Shown one piece after another: positions 44,894-53,925 of a DNA stretch of 64,000 nucleotides. How positions within the stretch are numbered: the stretch's first letter is position 1; each line of letters opens with the position of its first letter. The position numbers and the translations under genes were made by a program. This DNA comes from Collinsella sp. AM17-1 (GTDB lineage: Bacteria > Actinomycetota > Coriobacteriia > Coriobacteriales > Coriobacteriaceae). The notes under the pieces were generated by a model. That model was not told the origin of the DNA. It ran no database searches and worked only from the letters and a program-made list of their open reading frames with translations. Location: the NCBI RefSeq assembly GCF_003470665.1, contig NZ_QRJZ01000001.1:256393-320392 (forward strand). Reading direction: 5' to 3'.

Positions 44894-45589
44894 TTATGCC
44901 TGCTGCCAGGTGTCGACAAGCTCCTTGGCCGCGGCGTGGGGATCGTCGGCGCTGCAGACGGCGCTCACCACAAAGAAGCCGTCGACGCCGGTTGCCTTAA
45001 GCTGCGGCAAGTCGGCCGTCTTAACGCCGCCGCCCACCACGATGGGCACGGGGCTTGCCGCGTGGAGTGCGGCCAGGTCCTCAAAGCTCTTGGTGATGAT
45101 GGAGCCGTCGGCCGCGCGTCCGCAATCGCGCTTGGTCTCGGTCTCGTGGAGCGGGCCGATGCCCAGGTAGTCGACCAGACTCATGTCGGCGGTCTTGACG
45201 TACTCGAGCATTTCCTCGCAGCGGGCCGAAAGGCCCACGATGGCATCGGGGCCCAGCAGCTTGCGACAGACCTCGACGGGAATATCGCTCTGACCCACGT
45301 GCACGCCGTCGACAGCAATACCCTGCTCGCGCGCGGCAAGCACACAGTCCAGACGGTCGTCGATGAGCAAGGCGACCTGACCGGTCTTGCCGGCCCGTGC
45401 GATTGCCTGCGCGGCGTCGCCGGTCAGCGCGATGATCTCGCGGGCACTTGCCACCTTGGAGCGCACCTGGATGCAGGTAAAGCCGGCGTCGAGTGCCTGG
45501 GCCACCACATCGCCCACGGGGCGCCCGAGGGTGTTTTCGGGGCCGAGTACCAGATAGGCCGAGATATCAAGGTTGTCGCGGATGCTCAT
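44894..45589 (-). CDS. thiE: Thiamine phosphate synthase
   Basis: A 231-residue TIM-barrel enzyme: YLVLGPENTLGRPV near the N-terminus, IQVRSK (about 36-41), ALLIDDRLDCVLAAREQGIDGVHVGQSD-like stretch (about 72-98), GLSARCEEMLEYVKTADMSLVDYLGIGPLHETETK (about 120-155), and the phosphate loop VVGGGVKTADL (about 187-197). It joins HMP-PP and HET-P to thiamine phosphate. Last gene of a TPP-riboswitch operon with thiM; the start overlaps the stop of the preceding gene by 4 bases. Confidence 0.93.
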   Translation of the reverse strand: MSIRDNLDISAYLVLGPENTLGRPVGDVVAQALDAGFTCIQVRSKVASAREIIALTGDAAQAIARAGKTGQVALLIDDRLDCVLAAREQGIAVDGVHVGQSDIPVEVCRKLLGPDAIVGLSARCEEMLEYVKTADMSLVDYLGIGPLHETETKRDCGRAADGSIITKSFEDLAALHAASPVPIVVGGGVKTADLPQLKATGVDGFFVVSAVCSADDPHAAAKELVDTWQQA

Positions 45590-45927
45590 CGTGCTTCCTC
45601 CTGCTTTTTGATTTGTGCTTCCATGCGCTCGAGTTTGCCGGTCATGGTGTCGGTAAATCCGGGTCGAATATCGGCTTTGAGCACGACTTCGGTGCGGATG
45701 CCCTTGCTCGCCAACACAAAGGTCGCGTCGCGCACGACCTGCATGACCTCGTCCCAGTCGCCCTCGATCTCGGTGAACATCGAGGTGGTGCGGTTGGGAA
45801 GACCGCTCTCGCGAATGACGCGCACGACCTCGGCGACCTCGGCGGACAGCTCATCGCCGGTGCCGCATGGGGCGATGGCCACGGCGACGAGCGTGTTCAT
45901 GCCGGCATTGGTTGCGGGCTCGGACAT
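45586..45927 (-). CDS. MTH1187/YkoF-family thiamine-binding protein
   Basis: A 113-residue protein with the fold pattern of the MTH1187 family: VAVAIAPCGTGDELSAEVAEVVRVIRESGLPNRTTSMFTEIEGDWDEVMQVVRDA. Family members are tetrameric and some bind thiamine or HMP. Its position between thiM and thiE in one riboswitch-controlled operon (3-base gap to thiM, 4-base overlap with thiE) supports a role in thiamine or precursor handling. No catalytic motif is known. Confidence 0.85.
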   Translation of the reverse strand: MSEPATNAGMNTLVAVAIAPCGTGDELSAEVAEVVRVIRESGLPNRTTSMFTEIEGDWDEVMQVVRDATFVLASKGIRTEVVLKADIRPGFTDTMTGKLERMEAQIKKQEEAR

Positions 45928-45930
45928 GGC

Positions 45931-46770
45931 TTATGCCTCCTCGAGCTCGAGTTGGTTATCGGCGATGTCCTGGGCGGTTGCGCGATAGAGCTCGTCGATA
46001 AAGGCGACCTTAAAGCTTGCCGGGGCATCGGCGACAGCGGCGGCACGCGTGCCGGCAACGTTGTAGACGGCGGTGCCACAGATGGCTGCCGTAAACGGAT
46101 CGGCAGCGCAGGCGTACACAGCCAGCACACCGCCCTGCGAACAACCGCAGCCGGTGATCTTGGACATGAGCGGGCTGCCGCCGTAGGACTTGGCTACCGT
46201 CGTGCCGTCGGTGATCAGGTCGACTTCGCCCGAGACCACTACGGCGCCGCCGGTGTAGCGAGCGAGCGCCACAGCGGCATCGCGGGCGGCGTCGACCGTG
46301 TCGGTGGTATCGACACCGCGCACGCGGCTCAGATCGGCTGCCTCGCCCTCAAGACCCCACAGGCCGGCGAGCGCGATGATCTCGGAGGCGTTGCCGCGCA
46401 CGATGGCGGGCTTGTACTGCTTGAGTTCGTTTACCAGCTGGGTGCGCAGGCTACCGATGCCCAGGCCAACCGGATCGAGCACCCAGGGCTTGCCGGCGTC
46501 GTGTGCCGCCTTGGCCGCGCGGGGAATCGTCTGCTCGTAGATGGGGAAGAGCGTACCCATATTGAGATAGATGGCGCCGCCGCCGGCAACGAGTGCCTCG
46601 CCCTCGTCGGGCAGATAGACCATGGCGGCCGATCCGCCCACGGCGAGCTGTGCGTTGGCGACAAAGTCAATCGTCACCGTGTTGGTGATGGAGCCTGCCA
46701 TCGGATTGGTGGCGTGAATCTCCTCCACGGCCTTGATCACGTTTTGCTTAAGCTGTTCCGAATCGATCAC
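45931..46770 (-). CDS. thiM: Hydroxyethylthiazole kinase
   Basis: A 279-residue ribokinase-fold kinase: PMAGSITNTVTIDFVANAQLAVGGSAAM (about 22-49), KPWVLDPVGLGIGSLRT (about 92-108), GEVDLITDG (about 187-195), and the catalytic GCGCSQGGVLAVYA (about 214-227). It phosphorylates the salvaged thiazole alcohol. GTG start with AAGGAGG 8 bases upstream. First gene of the thi operon, directly behind the TPP riboswitch and its terminator hairpin. No thiD or thiC gene is in the window, so the operon is for salvage. Confidence 0.93.
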   Translation of the reverse strand: MIDSEQLKQNVIKAVEEIHATNPMAGSITNTVTIDFVANAQLAVGGSAAMVYLPDEGEALVAGGGAIYLNMGTLFPIYEQTIPRAAKAAHDAGKPWVLDPVGLGIGSLRTQLVNELKQYKPAIVRGNASEIIALAGLWGLEGEAADLSRVRGVDTTDTVDAARDAAVALARYTGGAVVVSGEVDLITDGTTVAKSYGGSPLMSKITGCGCSQGGVLAVYACAADPFTAAICGTAVYNVAGTRAAAVADAPASFKVAFIDELYRATAQDIADNQLELEEA

Positions 46771-46792
46771 TGCACATGCCTCCTTGGCATAG

Positions 46793-46823
46793 AAAAGGGG
46801 CGCTGTGCATAGACAGCGCCCCT
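46793..46823 (-). terminator. Terminator of the TPP riboswitch expression platform
   Basis: On the minus strand GGGGCGCTGT pairs with ACAGCGCCCC and is followed by TTTTC. It lies between the aptamer and thiM, so TPP binding would favour premature termination. Confidence 0.8.
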
Positions 46824-46832
46824 AAAAAGGCG

Positions 46833-46926
46833 GCATGCTCCCTACGCCAGCATTAACTGACAGGTTCAAAGGATTGGGCCCCATGCCCTCTCAGCCTTGT
46901 GGTTTGCACCGCCGGCACTCCCGCAT
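46833..46926 (-). promoter_or_regulatory. TPP (THI element) riboswitch
   Basis: The minus strand shows the conserved aptamer blocks: GGGAGTGCCGGC, GGCTGAGAGGGC (pyrimidine-sensing CUGAGA), AACCTG, and TAATGCTGGCGTAGGGA. It precedes thiM-thiamine binding protein-thiE and should switch the operon off when TPP is abundant. Confidence 0.95.
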
Positions 46927-46993
46927 CGAATCTGTTGTTCCCTATACTAGCGCATCGGTACAATGGTTACGATGAAAACGACTGGGGGACCCT

Positions 46994-47902
46994 ATGATCA
47001 AACTTGTGCTGACCGATATGGACGATACGCTGATTCCGGCCGGGCATGACGGCGCCAGCGACTATGCCATCGAGGGCATTCATGCCATGCAGGCGGCGGG
47101 TCTGCACTTTGGTCCGGTTTCGGGTCGTCAGCCGTCTGCGATGGGCTGGATGTTTAAAAATCGTTCCGAGTGCTATTCGACCGGCGCATTCTGTAACGGC
47201 CAGGTCATGTTTGTCGACGGCGAGGCGGTCGCCTCGCGTGCGACCGACAACGCCGCCCTTATGCGCTTGGCTGACTACTTGGAGCAAGAGACCGCCGATA
47301 CGTATCTGAAGGTCTACAGCCTGGGCGATGACTTTTGGGGCAACGATGCCTATTGTGTAACAAGCGATCCCGAGCGTGTGCGTCGCGCCATGGAGTCAGG
47401 CGGCAACGCGTGGCTCAAGGGCGAAGAGGCTCCCTGTCGCCCTGTCGTTGACGATGCCCCGGTATACAAGGCGAATATCTGGAGTGCCCGTTCGCGCGAG
47501 GAGCTCGCCGAGCTGCGCGAGCGTGTTGCCGCCGAGGTGCCGGAGCTCTCGCTCGTGTTTCCCAACAACCGCGTGCGCCTGTTCGACGTTCTTCCGACCG
47601 GCTGGGACAAGGGCTGTGCTGCGCTGGAGCTGGCGCGCGCTTTGGGCCTGACGCCCGACGAGGTGGCCGTATTCGGCGATTCCGATAACGATTTGCCCAT
47701 GATCGGTGCCGTCCCCAACTCCGTTGCAGTCGCCAATGCCAACGAGGCCGTCACGGCTGCCGCGCGCTGGCATATCGGCGCTGCGGCAGACGATGCGGTT
47801 GCCGGGGCTCTGCATCAGATTGCCGCCTGCGCCGCGACGGGGGAGATGCCGTCGTTTATGCGTCAGGCAGATGCGGCGGGTTCGGGTTTCGCGGACGTCT
47901 AG
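46994..47902 (+). CDS. Cof-type HAD family hydrolase
   Basis: A 302-residue phosphatase: motif I LTDMDDTLIP (about 5-14, two catalytic Asp), a cap domain (about 80-185), motif III region with Lys (TGWDKGCA, about 206-213) and motif IV FGDSDNDLPM (about 229-238). Cof-type members dephosphorylate sugar phosphates, FMN or PLP. The LysR gene starts 10 bases after its stop, so the two may be co-transcribed. Substrate unknown. Confidence 0.9.
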   Translation: MIKLVLTDMDDTLIPAGHDGASDYAIEGIHAMQAAGLHFGPVSGRQPSAMGWMFKNRSECYSTGAFCNGQVMFVDGEAVASRATDNAALMRLADYLEQETADTYLKVYSLGDDFWGNDAYCVTSDPERVRRAMESGGNAWLKGEEAPCRPVVDDAPVYKANIWSARSREELAELRERVAAEVPELSLVFPNNRVRLFDVLPTGWDKGCAALELARALGLTPDEVAVFGDSDNDLPMIGAVPNSVAVANANEAVTAAARWHIGAAADDAVAGALHQIAACAATGEMPSFMRQADAAGSGFADV

Positions 47903-47912
47903 GGAGGCCATC

Positions 47913-48809
47913 ATGAAGCTTCAACAGCTCAGGTATGTCGTCAAAGTTGCCGAATGCGGCAGCATCACCGAGGCCTCGCGCCGGCTCTTTGTGTCGCAGC
48001 CTTCGATTACCGCGTCGATCCGCGATCTCGAAAACGAGATGGGTGTGCACATCTTTGAGCGCACCAACAAGGGTGTCATTGTGTCCGAGGAGGGCGAGAC
48101 CTTCTTGGGCTACGCGCGCCAGGTGCTCGATCAGGCGGATCTGCTCGAAGGCAAGTACAAGGGCACATCCGAGCAGGTGCCGCACTTTAGTGTGAGCTGC
48201 CAGCATTATTCCTTTGCCGTCAACGCGTTTGTCGATGTGATCCGTGAGTTCGATGCCGCGCGCTACGACTTTACCCTGCGCGAGGAGCAGACTCACGAGA
48301 TTATCGAGGACGTCGCGCATATGAAAAGCGAATTGGGCATCCTGTATCTGTCCGAGCACAACCGCGAGGTCATCGAGCGCATGCTGGCGGCCAACGAGCT
48401 CGTGTTCGAAGGGCTCTTCTGTGCCACGCCGCATATCTTCGTCTGTGCCGACCATCCGCTGGCGGACCGCTCCAGCGTGACGCTCGAGGATCTGGAAGAC
48501 TACCCGTTTCTGTCCTACGAGCAGGGCAGCTACAACTCGTTTTACTATTCCGAGGAACTGACCTCGACCTTTGAGCGTCGCAAGAATATCCGCGTGCGCG
48601 ACCGTGCGACGTTGTTCAATTTGGCCATGGGCCTCAATGGTTACACAGTGTGTTCGGGCGTGATTAGCCACGAGCTCAACGGCCCCGGTATTATCTCGAT
48701 TCCGCTCGATGTGGACGAATACATGGAGATCGGCATTATCACGCGCAAGAACACGACGCTCACGCGCTATGGGCAGGCCTATATCGACGCGATTCGTCAG
48801 CATATCTAG
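47913..48809 (+). CDS. LysR family transcriptional regulator (CysB-like N-terminus)
   Basis: A 298-residue LTTR with HTH MKLQQLRYVVKVAECGSITEASRRLFVSQPSITASIRDLE in the first 40 residues, typical of CysB/Cbl- and CysL-like regulators, and an effector domain from about 90. AGGGAGG lies 5 bases before the ATG at 47913. The MetE-like gene begins 155 bases downstream with two palindromes in between; regulators of sulfur or methionine genes are often LTTRs, so it may control that gene. That is inference. Confidence 0.88.
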   Translation: MKLQQLRYVVKVAECGSITEASRRLFVSQPSITASIRDLENEMGVHIFERTNKGVIVSEEGETFLGYARQVLDQADLLEGKYKGTSEQVPHFSVSCQHYSFAVNAFVDVIREFDAARYDFTLREEQTHEIIEDVAHMKSELGILYLSEHNREVIERMLAANELVFEGLFCATPHIFVCADHPLADRSSVTLEDLEDYPFLSYEQGSYNSFYYSEELTSTFERRKNIRVRDRATLFNLAMGLNGYTVCSGVISHELNGPGIISIPLDVDEYMEIGIITRKNTTLTRYGQAYIDAIRQHI

Positions 48810-48855
48810 ACTGCTGCGTTCTGCACGGGTCAAATCTCTTTATGGCAGTCCAAAC

Positions 48856-48878
48856 TGATATAGGAAGCATCTATATCA
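48856..48878. promoter_or_regulatory. Palindrome upstream of the MetE-like gene (site 1)
   Basis: TGATATAG (48856-48863) and CTATATCA (48871-48878) are perfect inverted repeats with a 7-base spacer, the form of an LTTR T-N11-A type site. It lies about 87 bases before the MetE-like start. Confidence 0.5.
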
Positions 48879-48910
48879 AACTGTTATAAACGCATATTTT
48901 ACGATGGCCA

Positions 48911-48924
48911 TATGAGCGCTCATA
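48911..48924. promoter_or_regulatory. Palindrome upstream of the MetE-like gene (site 2)
   Basis: TATGAGCGCTCATA is a perfect 14-base palindrome, 41 bases before the start codon, near where the promoter should be. Confidence 0.45.
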
Positions 48925-48964
48925 CTCTGTCCCAGTAAAGCAACCAATGCAAAGGGAGATATCT

Positions 48965-50098
48965 ATGAGCACTTCGATTCAACCGAACGCGCCGTTTCGC
49001 GCCGATATCGTCGGCAGCTTTCTTCGTCCGCAGGCTGTAAAGGACGCCCGTGCCGCCTATGTCGCGGGTAAACTCGACGCTTCCGGCCTTAAGGCCGTCG
49101 AGGACGAGGCCATCCGCGACTTAGTGGCCAAGCAGAAGGCTGCCGGCCTGCAGGTGATTACCGATGGCGAGTTCCGCCGCAGCTACTGGCACCTCGATTT
49201 TATGTGGGGCCTCAACGGCATTGAGCGCCGCGCCTCGCGCACGGGCTACATGTTCCACGATGAGGAGACTACCGCCGACACCGCCGTGGTAACCGGTCCC
49301 ATTAGCGGCGAGAATCATCCGTTCGTCGAGCACTTCAAATTTATCAAGTCGCTCGAGGGAGAGGGCCAGGTCGCGCGCCAGACCATTCCGGCGCCGATCC
49401 AGACGTTCTCCGAAGTCACACTCGACCGCTGCGATGGCCAGCAGGAGAGTCTGCACGCCGTCTACAAGACCGACGAAGAGCTCGTCGATGCCATTGCCGC
49501 AGCATACCGCACCGTGATTGCTGACCTGTATGCCGCGGGCTGCCGCAACATCCAGTTTGATGACTGCACCTGGGGCATCTACTGCGATACCGATTTTGTT
49601 GCCAAAACCGGCATGAGCCCGGTCGACCTGCAAAAGGTAAGCGAGCTGGGCGTGGCGCTCAACAATGCCGCCATCGAGGGCAAGCCCGACGATCTGGTTA
49701 TCAACACGCATGTATGCCGCGGCAACTACCACTCCACCTACGCTTTTGAGGGCGGCTACGACCCCATCGCGCCGTACCTGTTTGCGCGTGAGGACGTTGA
49801 CGCGTTCTATCTGGAGTTCGACACGCCCCGCGCCGGTGGTTTTGAGCCGCTCAAGTACGTTGCTCCCGGCAAGAAGGTCGTGCTGGGCTTGGTGACCACC
49901 AAGGCGGCAGAGCTCGAGAACGAGGATGTTATCGTCGAGCGCATCCGCGAGGCGGCAAAGTACGTGCCGCTCGAGAACCTGTATCTGTCTCCGCAGTGTG
50001 GCTTTGCCAGCTGCGAGATTGGCAATAAGCTGACCGAGGACGAGCAGTGGGCAAAGATTGCGCTGGTCAGGCGTATTGCCGAGCGCGTTTGGAAATAG
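48965..50098 (+). CDS. MetE C-terminal-like cobalamin-independent methyltransferase (YxjG/YxjH type)
   Basis: A 377-residue TIM-barrel protein corresponding to the catalytic half of MetE: FRADIVGSFLRPQAVKDAR (about 11-29), DGEFRRSYWHLDFMWGLNG (about 62-80), and zinc ligands in NTHVCRGNYHSTY (about 244-256) and SPQCGFASC (about 342-350). The N-terminal half of full MetE is absent, as in YxjG/YxjH proteins, which are linked to methionine uptake or recycling from homocysteine or other thiols. The methyl donor is unknown. GGGAG precedes the ATG. Downstream of the LysR gene; two palindromes lie in its leader. Confidence 0.88.
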   Translation: MSTSIQPNAPFRADIVGSFLRPQAVKDARAAYVAGKLDASGLKAVEDEAIRDLVAKQKAAGLQVITDGEFRRSYWHLDFMWGLNGIERRASRTGYMFHDEETTADTAVVTGPISGENHPFVEHFKFIKSLEGEGQVARQTIPAPIQTFSEVTLDRCDGQQESLHAVYKTDEELVDAIAAAYRTVIADLYAAGCRNIQFDDCTWGIYCDTDFVAKTGMSPVDLQKVSELGVALNNAAIEGKPDDLVINTHVCRGNYHSTYAFEGGYDPIAPYLFAREDVDAFYLEFDTPRAGGFEPLKYVAPGKKVVLGLVTTKAAELENEDVIVERIREAAKYVPLENLYLSPQCGFASCEIGNKLTEDEQWAKIALVRRIAERVWK

Positions 50099-50220
50099 CG
50101 CTAGCGTTTGCAGGTGGCGGCGCGTGCGAGGTACTGCATATCGCGTACAATGGTTCGGATCGTATCGTTCGGGCAGGTTATCCGATATGCCTGATCGCCC
50201 TTCCATTCGAAAGGACTTCC

Positions 50221-51555
50221 ATGTCCCAATCCTCGACGTCCGCCGTCACCGATGCCATCTACGATGCATCGTCGCTCGGCCGCCCGCGCATGTTCGTGTT
50301 GGGTTTGCAACACATGTTTGCGATGTTCGGAGCCACGGTGCTCGTGCCCGTGCTCACCGGCCTTTCCGTTTCGACGACGCTTCTGTTCGCCGGCATCGGC
50401 ACACTGCTGTTTCATTTTCTATCGCGCGGTAAGGTGCCCGCGTTCCTGGGCTCGTCGTTTGCCTTTATCGCGGGTTATGCCGCCATTGCACCCAACGGCG
50501 AGGCCGAGCTTTTGCCCTACGCTTGTCTGGGCGTTGCCTGCGCCGGCCTGCTCTATCCGGTGCTTGCGGCCCTGTTCCGCGCCTTTGGCGCCAAGCGTGT
50601 CATGCGCTTCTTCCCGCCGGTGGTGACCGGTCCCATCGTCATTTCCATCGGCCTGATCTTGGCAAGCTCTGCTATCGCCAACTGCCAGACCAATTGGCTT
50701 GTTGCCGTTGTCGCTGTGGCCGTGATCGTCAGCTGCAATATTTGGGGGCGCGGCATGGTCAAGATCGTGCCGATTTTGCTGGGCGTTGTGGTGAGCTATG
50801 CCGTTGCGGCCGCGCTGGGCGAGGTCGACTTCTCTGGCGTCGCAGCCGCTCCCTGGGTTGGCTTGCCCATCGTGTGGGACAACACCGTGTTTGCGCTCTT
50901 TGGGCCTCAGTTCGATAGCGGTCTTGCCACGACGGCCATCATCACCATTATGCCGCTGGCATTTGCGACCATGATCGAGCATATCGGTGATATCTCGGCT
51001 ATCGGCTCCACTTGCGAGCGTAACTACATCGTCGATCCTGGCCTGCATCGCACGCTGCTTGGCGACGGCCTGGCGACCATTCTCGCATCGCTCTTTGGCG
51101 CTCCGGCTAACACCACCTATGGCGAGAACACCGGTGTGCTTGCCCTAACGCGTGTGTTTGACCCGCGCGTGATTCGCATTGCCGCATGTTGTGCCATTGT
51201 GCTCTCGTTCTGCCCCAAGTTCGCGGCTGTCATTGCGGCCATGCCGGCGTGTGTGATCGGCGGCGTGTCTCTCGTGCTCTATGGCATGATCAGCGCCGTG
51301 GGCGTCCGCAACCTCATCGAGAACCAGGTCGATTTCCAGAACAACCGCAACGTGCTGGTGGCCGCTCTGGTGCTGGTGCTTTCACTCGGCATTGCTTACA
51401 GCACTGCCGGTGCTATCGTGTTGGAGCTGGGCGGCGTGACCATTTCGCTTTCGGGTCTTGCCGTGGGTTCGCTGGTGGGCATTGTGCTCAACGCCATCCT
51501 GCCCGGTAACGACTTTGAGTTCGATACTTCCGAGCTTGAGGAGACTGCTGAATAG
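50221..51555 (+). CDS. Uracil/xanthine permease (NCS2 family, UraA-like)
   Basis: A 444-residue, fourteen-helix NCS2 transporter: FVLGLQHMFAMFGATVLVPVLTG (about 20-42; QH motif), FLGSSFAFIAGY (about 75-86), the substrate-binding region FATMIEHIGDISAIG (about 243-257), and the family motif TTYGENTGVLALTRVFDPR (about 298-316). TTYGEN is typical of uracil-type members. It imports a nucleobase with H+. AAAGGAC precedes the ATG at 50221. It follows the MetE-like gene by 122 bases. Confidence 0.9.
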   Translation: MSQSSTSAVTDAIYDASSLGRPRMFVLGLQHMFAMFGATVLVPVLTGLSVSTTLLFAGIGTLLFHFLSRGKVPAFLGSSFAFIAGYAAIAPNGEAELLPYACLGVACAGLLYPVLAALFRAFGAKRVMRFFPPVVTGPIVISIGLILASSAIANCQTNWLVAVVAVAVIVSCNIWGRGMVKIVPILLGVVVSYAVAAALGEVDFSGVAAAPWVGLPIVWDNTVFALFGPQFDSGLATTAIITIMPLAFATMIEHIGDISAIGSTCERNYIVDPGLHRTLLGDGLATILASLFGAPANTTYGENTGVLALTRVFDPRVIRIAACCAIVLSFCPKFAAVIAAMPACVIGGVSLVLYGMISAVGVRNLIENQVDFQNNRNVLVAALVLVLSLGIAYSTAGAIVLELGGVTISLSGLAVGSLVGIVLNAILPGNDFEFDTSELEETAE

Positions 51556-51572
51556 CAGCTGCGTTCAGCCAA

Positions 51573-51620
51573 ATTAAAAATGGCGTCCATGCGTATGTAC
51601 GCGTGGGCGCCATTTTTAAT
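51573..51620. terminator. Bidirectional terminator between the uracil permease and esterase genes
   Basis: ATTAAAAATGGCG pairs with CGCCATTTTTAAT, with an inner ATGCGT/ACGCGT pairing; A- and T-runs flank it on both sides, suited to the two convergent genes. Confidence 0.8.
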
Positions 51621-52329
51621 GCGTCAGTATCCAGTGGATGCCGCGCGCCATGCGCAGGTCAGTTTGGGCAAAGTGATTGCCGGGGTTGAGCTCCAGCGTT
51701 GTTGGAATGTCACGCTCGATAAACAGCTCTTCCATCGCGCGCGTATCGTCGAGTACGTGCCGCATCATGCGGTTGGGCGTCTTGGTTTCCTTTTTGCCGA
51801 GTGACAGATAGACGGCGTCGGGCGTAGCTGTCATCGTGCGCTCGCGCGCGTAGTCGATAAAGCCGGGGAACCACAGCGACCCCGATGCACTCGCCGCGCG
51901 CTCAAAGACATCTGTTTGCCAAAGTGCCCACAGTGCAAAAAGACCCGCCAACGAGTAGCCGGCAACGCCGCGCCAGGTGGGCGGTTGCGGGAGCGATGAT
52001 TCGGCTTCTGGGATTATCTGCTTCAACAACTCGTCAAGAAAACCAGCAGCCTGTCCGCCAAAGGGCTCGGCATCTCGTATAGTTCCGTCGCATTCCCAGG
52101 GGCTCAGCTCGTGATTCCAATCGAGCCCTCCAATGGCGACAAGGGTGAACGGCGGGCAGTCGAGCTCTCGGCAGCGCTCGTAGACTTCATTACCGTCGCC
52201 CATAACCACGGGGAGGTAAATGACGGGCGCTCCTTCTGTGCACTCTGGATAAACGGTTATCTGCTTATGATGCGCTTCCAAGGCAGGCTTCTCTCGGTGT
52301 TGTGATATTGACAGCCTCAATTGTCGCAC
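51616..52329 (-). CDS. Alpha/beta hydrolase (esterase-like)
   Basis: A 237-residue protein with the nucleophile elbow GYSLAGLFALWAL (about 145-157, Ser), an Asp-containing YLSLGKKETKTPNR region (about 182-195) and a late His in NPGNHFAQTDL (about 220-230). It resembles the putative-esterase (IroE/Fes-like) group. The N-terminus is unsure: the GTG at 52329 has no ribosome site, while a TTG near 52282 has GAGAGAAG upstream. No signal peptide, so probably cytosolic. Substrate unknown. Confidence 0.78.
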   Translation of the reverse strand: MRQLRLSISQHREKPALEAHHKQITVYPECTEGAPVIYLPVVMGDGNEVYERCRELDCPPFTLVAIGGLDWNHELSPWECDGTIRDAEPFGGQAAGFLDELLKQIIPEAESSLPQPPTWRGVAGYSLAGLFALWALWQTDVFERAASASGSLWFPGFIDYARERTMTATPDAVYLSLGKKETKTPNRMMRHVLDDTRAMEELFIERDIPTTLELNPGNHFAQTDLRMARGIHWILTH

Positions 52330-52418
52330 GCTGGCACGGGGGCAGACGCTAAAAGAAAGGCGCGGAGCCGCTTGGTGCGACTCTGCGCCTTATGGTTTTG
52401 CTTTGGCAGGCTGTGCCG

Positions 52419-53732
52419 TTACGCCACGAAGAAGTAGACGAGGAAGGCAAGGGCTGCGATCCACATGAGCGGCTTGATCTTGGAGGCCTCGCCCTTAAAG
52501 AGCGCGACGATCACGTAGGCGATAAAGCCCAGGCCAATGCCGGCAGAGATGGAGTAAGTGAAGGGCACGCCGGCGACAATCATGAACGCCGGGAAACCTT
52601 GCGACACGTCGGACCAGTCGATCTCGGAGGCCTCGCTCATCATGAGGTAGCCGACGTAGACCAGAGCACCGCAGGTGGCGGCGCTGGAAACGATGGTGAC
52701 GATGGGGGAGAAGAACGCGGCGAGAATGAACAGCACGCCGGTGGTGACGGAGGTGAGGCCCGTGCGGCCACCGTCGGCAGCGCCAGAGGTGGACTCGACG
52801 AAGGTGGTGATGGAGGAGACGCCCATAAAGCCACCGGCAGCAGCGGCCACGGAGTCGACGACCAGGATGGGACGGATGTCCTCGACATTGCCGTCCTCGG
52901 TCAAGAACTCGCCCTGCTTGGCGACGGCCATCGCGGTGCCCATGGTGTCAAAGAAGTCGCTCATGAGCAGCGAGAAGGCAACGACGAGCAGCATCGGGTC
53001 GGTCAGGACCTTCACGATGGCAAGGTTGCCGTCGGCAGTGCTGGCAAACGGGGCGCCGAAGGTCGAGAAGTCGAGCGGTGCGATGAGGCCCTCGGGCGCA
53101 TGGGTGACGCCCAGCGGGATTCCGGCGATAACGGCGACGATGATGCCGATGAGCAGCGAGCCCGGCACGTTGCGGGAAGCCAGGGCAACCGTCACGACGA
53201 TGGAGATGATGCCGACGATAAAGGTGGGGGAGGCGATGTCGCCCAGGCCGACGAGCGTACCGGCGCCAGCGGTGATGATGCCGGCGTCGCACAGGCCGAT
53301 CATGGCGATAAACAGGCCCAGACCCACCGAGATGGCGTGGCGCAGGACCACGGGGATGGCGTCCATGATGGCCTCGCGCAGGCCGCACAGGACGAGCAGC
53401 AAGATGACGATACCCTCGAGGAAGATAACGCTCATGGCCACGTGCCAGTCGCCGCCGCACATGGTGGTGGCGATGCCCGCGATCATGGCGTTGATGCCCA
53501 GACCCGACGCGCAGGCGAGCGGGCGGTTGGCGAAGATGCCCATGCAGATGGTCATGATGCCGGCGCCCAGGCAGGTGGCGCAGGCGAGCGCTCCCGCATC
53601 AATGCCAGCGCCCGAGAGCACTGCGGGGTTGACGGCGATGATGTAGGCCATCGCCAGGAATGTTGTCAGTCCAGCGCGAAGTTCGGTCCCGATTGTGGAC
53701 TTGCGCTCACTGACGTGAAAAAGTTCGTCCAT
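52419..53732 (-). CDS. NCS2 family purine permease (PbuG/AzgA type)
   Basis: A 437-residue transporter of the guanine/hypoxanthine (AzgA) branch: ELRAGLTTFLAMAYIIAVNPAVLSGAGID near the start, LGAGIMTICMGIFANRPLACASGLGINA (about 54-81), and FMGVSSITTFVESTSGAADGGRTGLTS (about 299-325). It imports purine bases by H+ symport. ATG at 53732 is chosen (AAGGAAAGGG upstream); an earlier in-frame start has no ribosome site. No purine riboswitch was recognised in its 190-base leader. Confidence 0.92.
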   Translation of the reverse strand: MDELFHVSERKSTIGTELRAGLTTFLAMAYIIAVNPAVLSGAGIDAGALACATCLGAGIMTICMGIFANRPLACASGLGINAMIAGIATTMCGGDWHVAMSVIFLEGIVILLLVLCGLREAIMDAIPVVLRHAISVGLGLFIAMIGLCDAGIITAGAGTLVGLGDIASPTFIVGIISIVVTVALASRNVPGSLLIGIIVAVIAGIPLGVTHAPEGLIAPLDFSTFGAPFASTADGNLAIVKVLTDPMLLVVAFSLLMSDFFDTMGTAMAVAKQGEFLTEDGNVEDIRPILVVDSVAAAAGGFMGVSSITTFVESTSGAADGGRTGLTSVTTGVLFILAAFFSPIVTIVSSAATCGALVYVGYLMMSEASEIDWSDVSQGFPAFMIVAGVPFTYSISAGIGLGFIAYVIVALFKGEASKIKPLMWIAALAFLVYFFVA

Positions 53733-53925
53733 GCATACCCTTTCCTTGTTCGGCCCCGAGTTTAGGCCGATTGACACGAACTCATTTACTATATCGCCTT
53801 TACAACCTTGCTGTTCCTCGCATGTTGATGTTCGGCGCTTTGTAACAGACGGACGGTATTTATCGCATGAAAATGTGTGGGTACCGTATACTTAAGCGGT
53901 TACAACGACCCCTATGGAGGAACGT

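Noticed and set aside
52392..53765. 457-codon plus-strand frame opposite the NCS2 permease
   Set aside because: Composition (Gly, Asp, His, Arg repeats) and lack of motifs mark it as the shadow of the real minus-strand permease.
53733..53925. Possible purine riboswitch upstream of the purine permease
   Set aside because: No three-way junction pattern with the conserved loop bases could be found on the minus strand.
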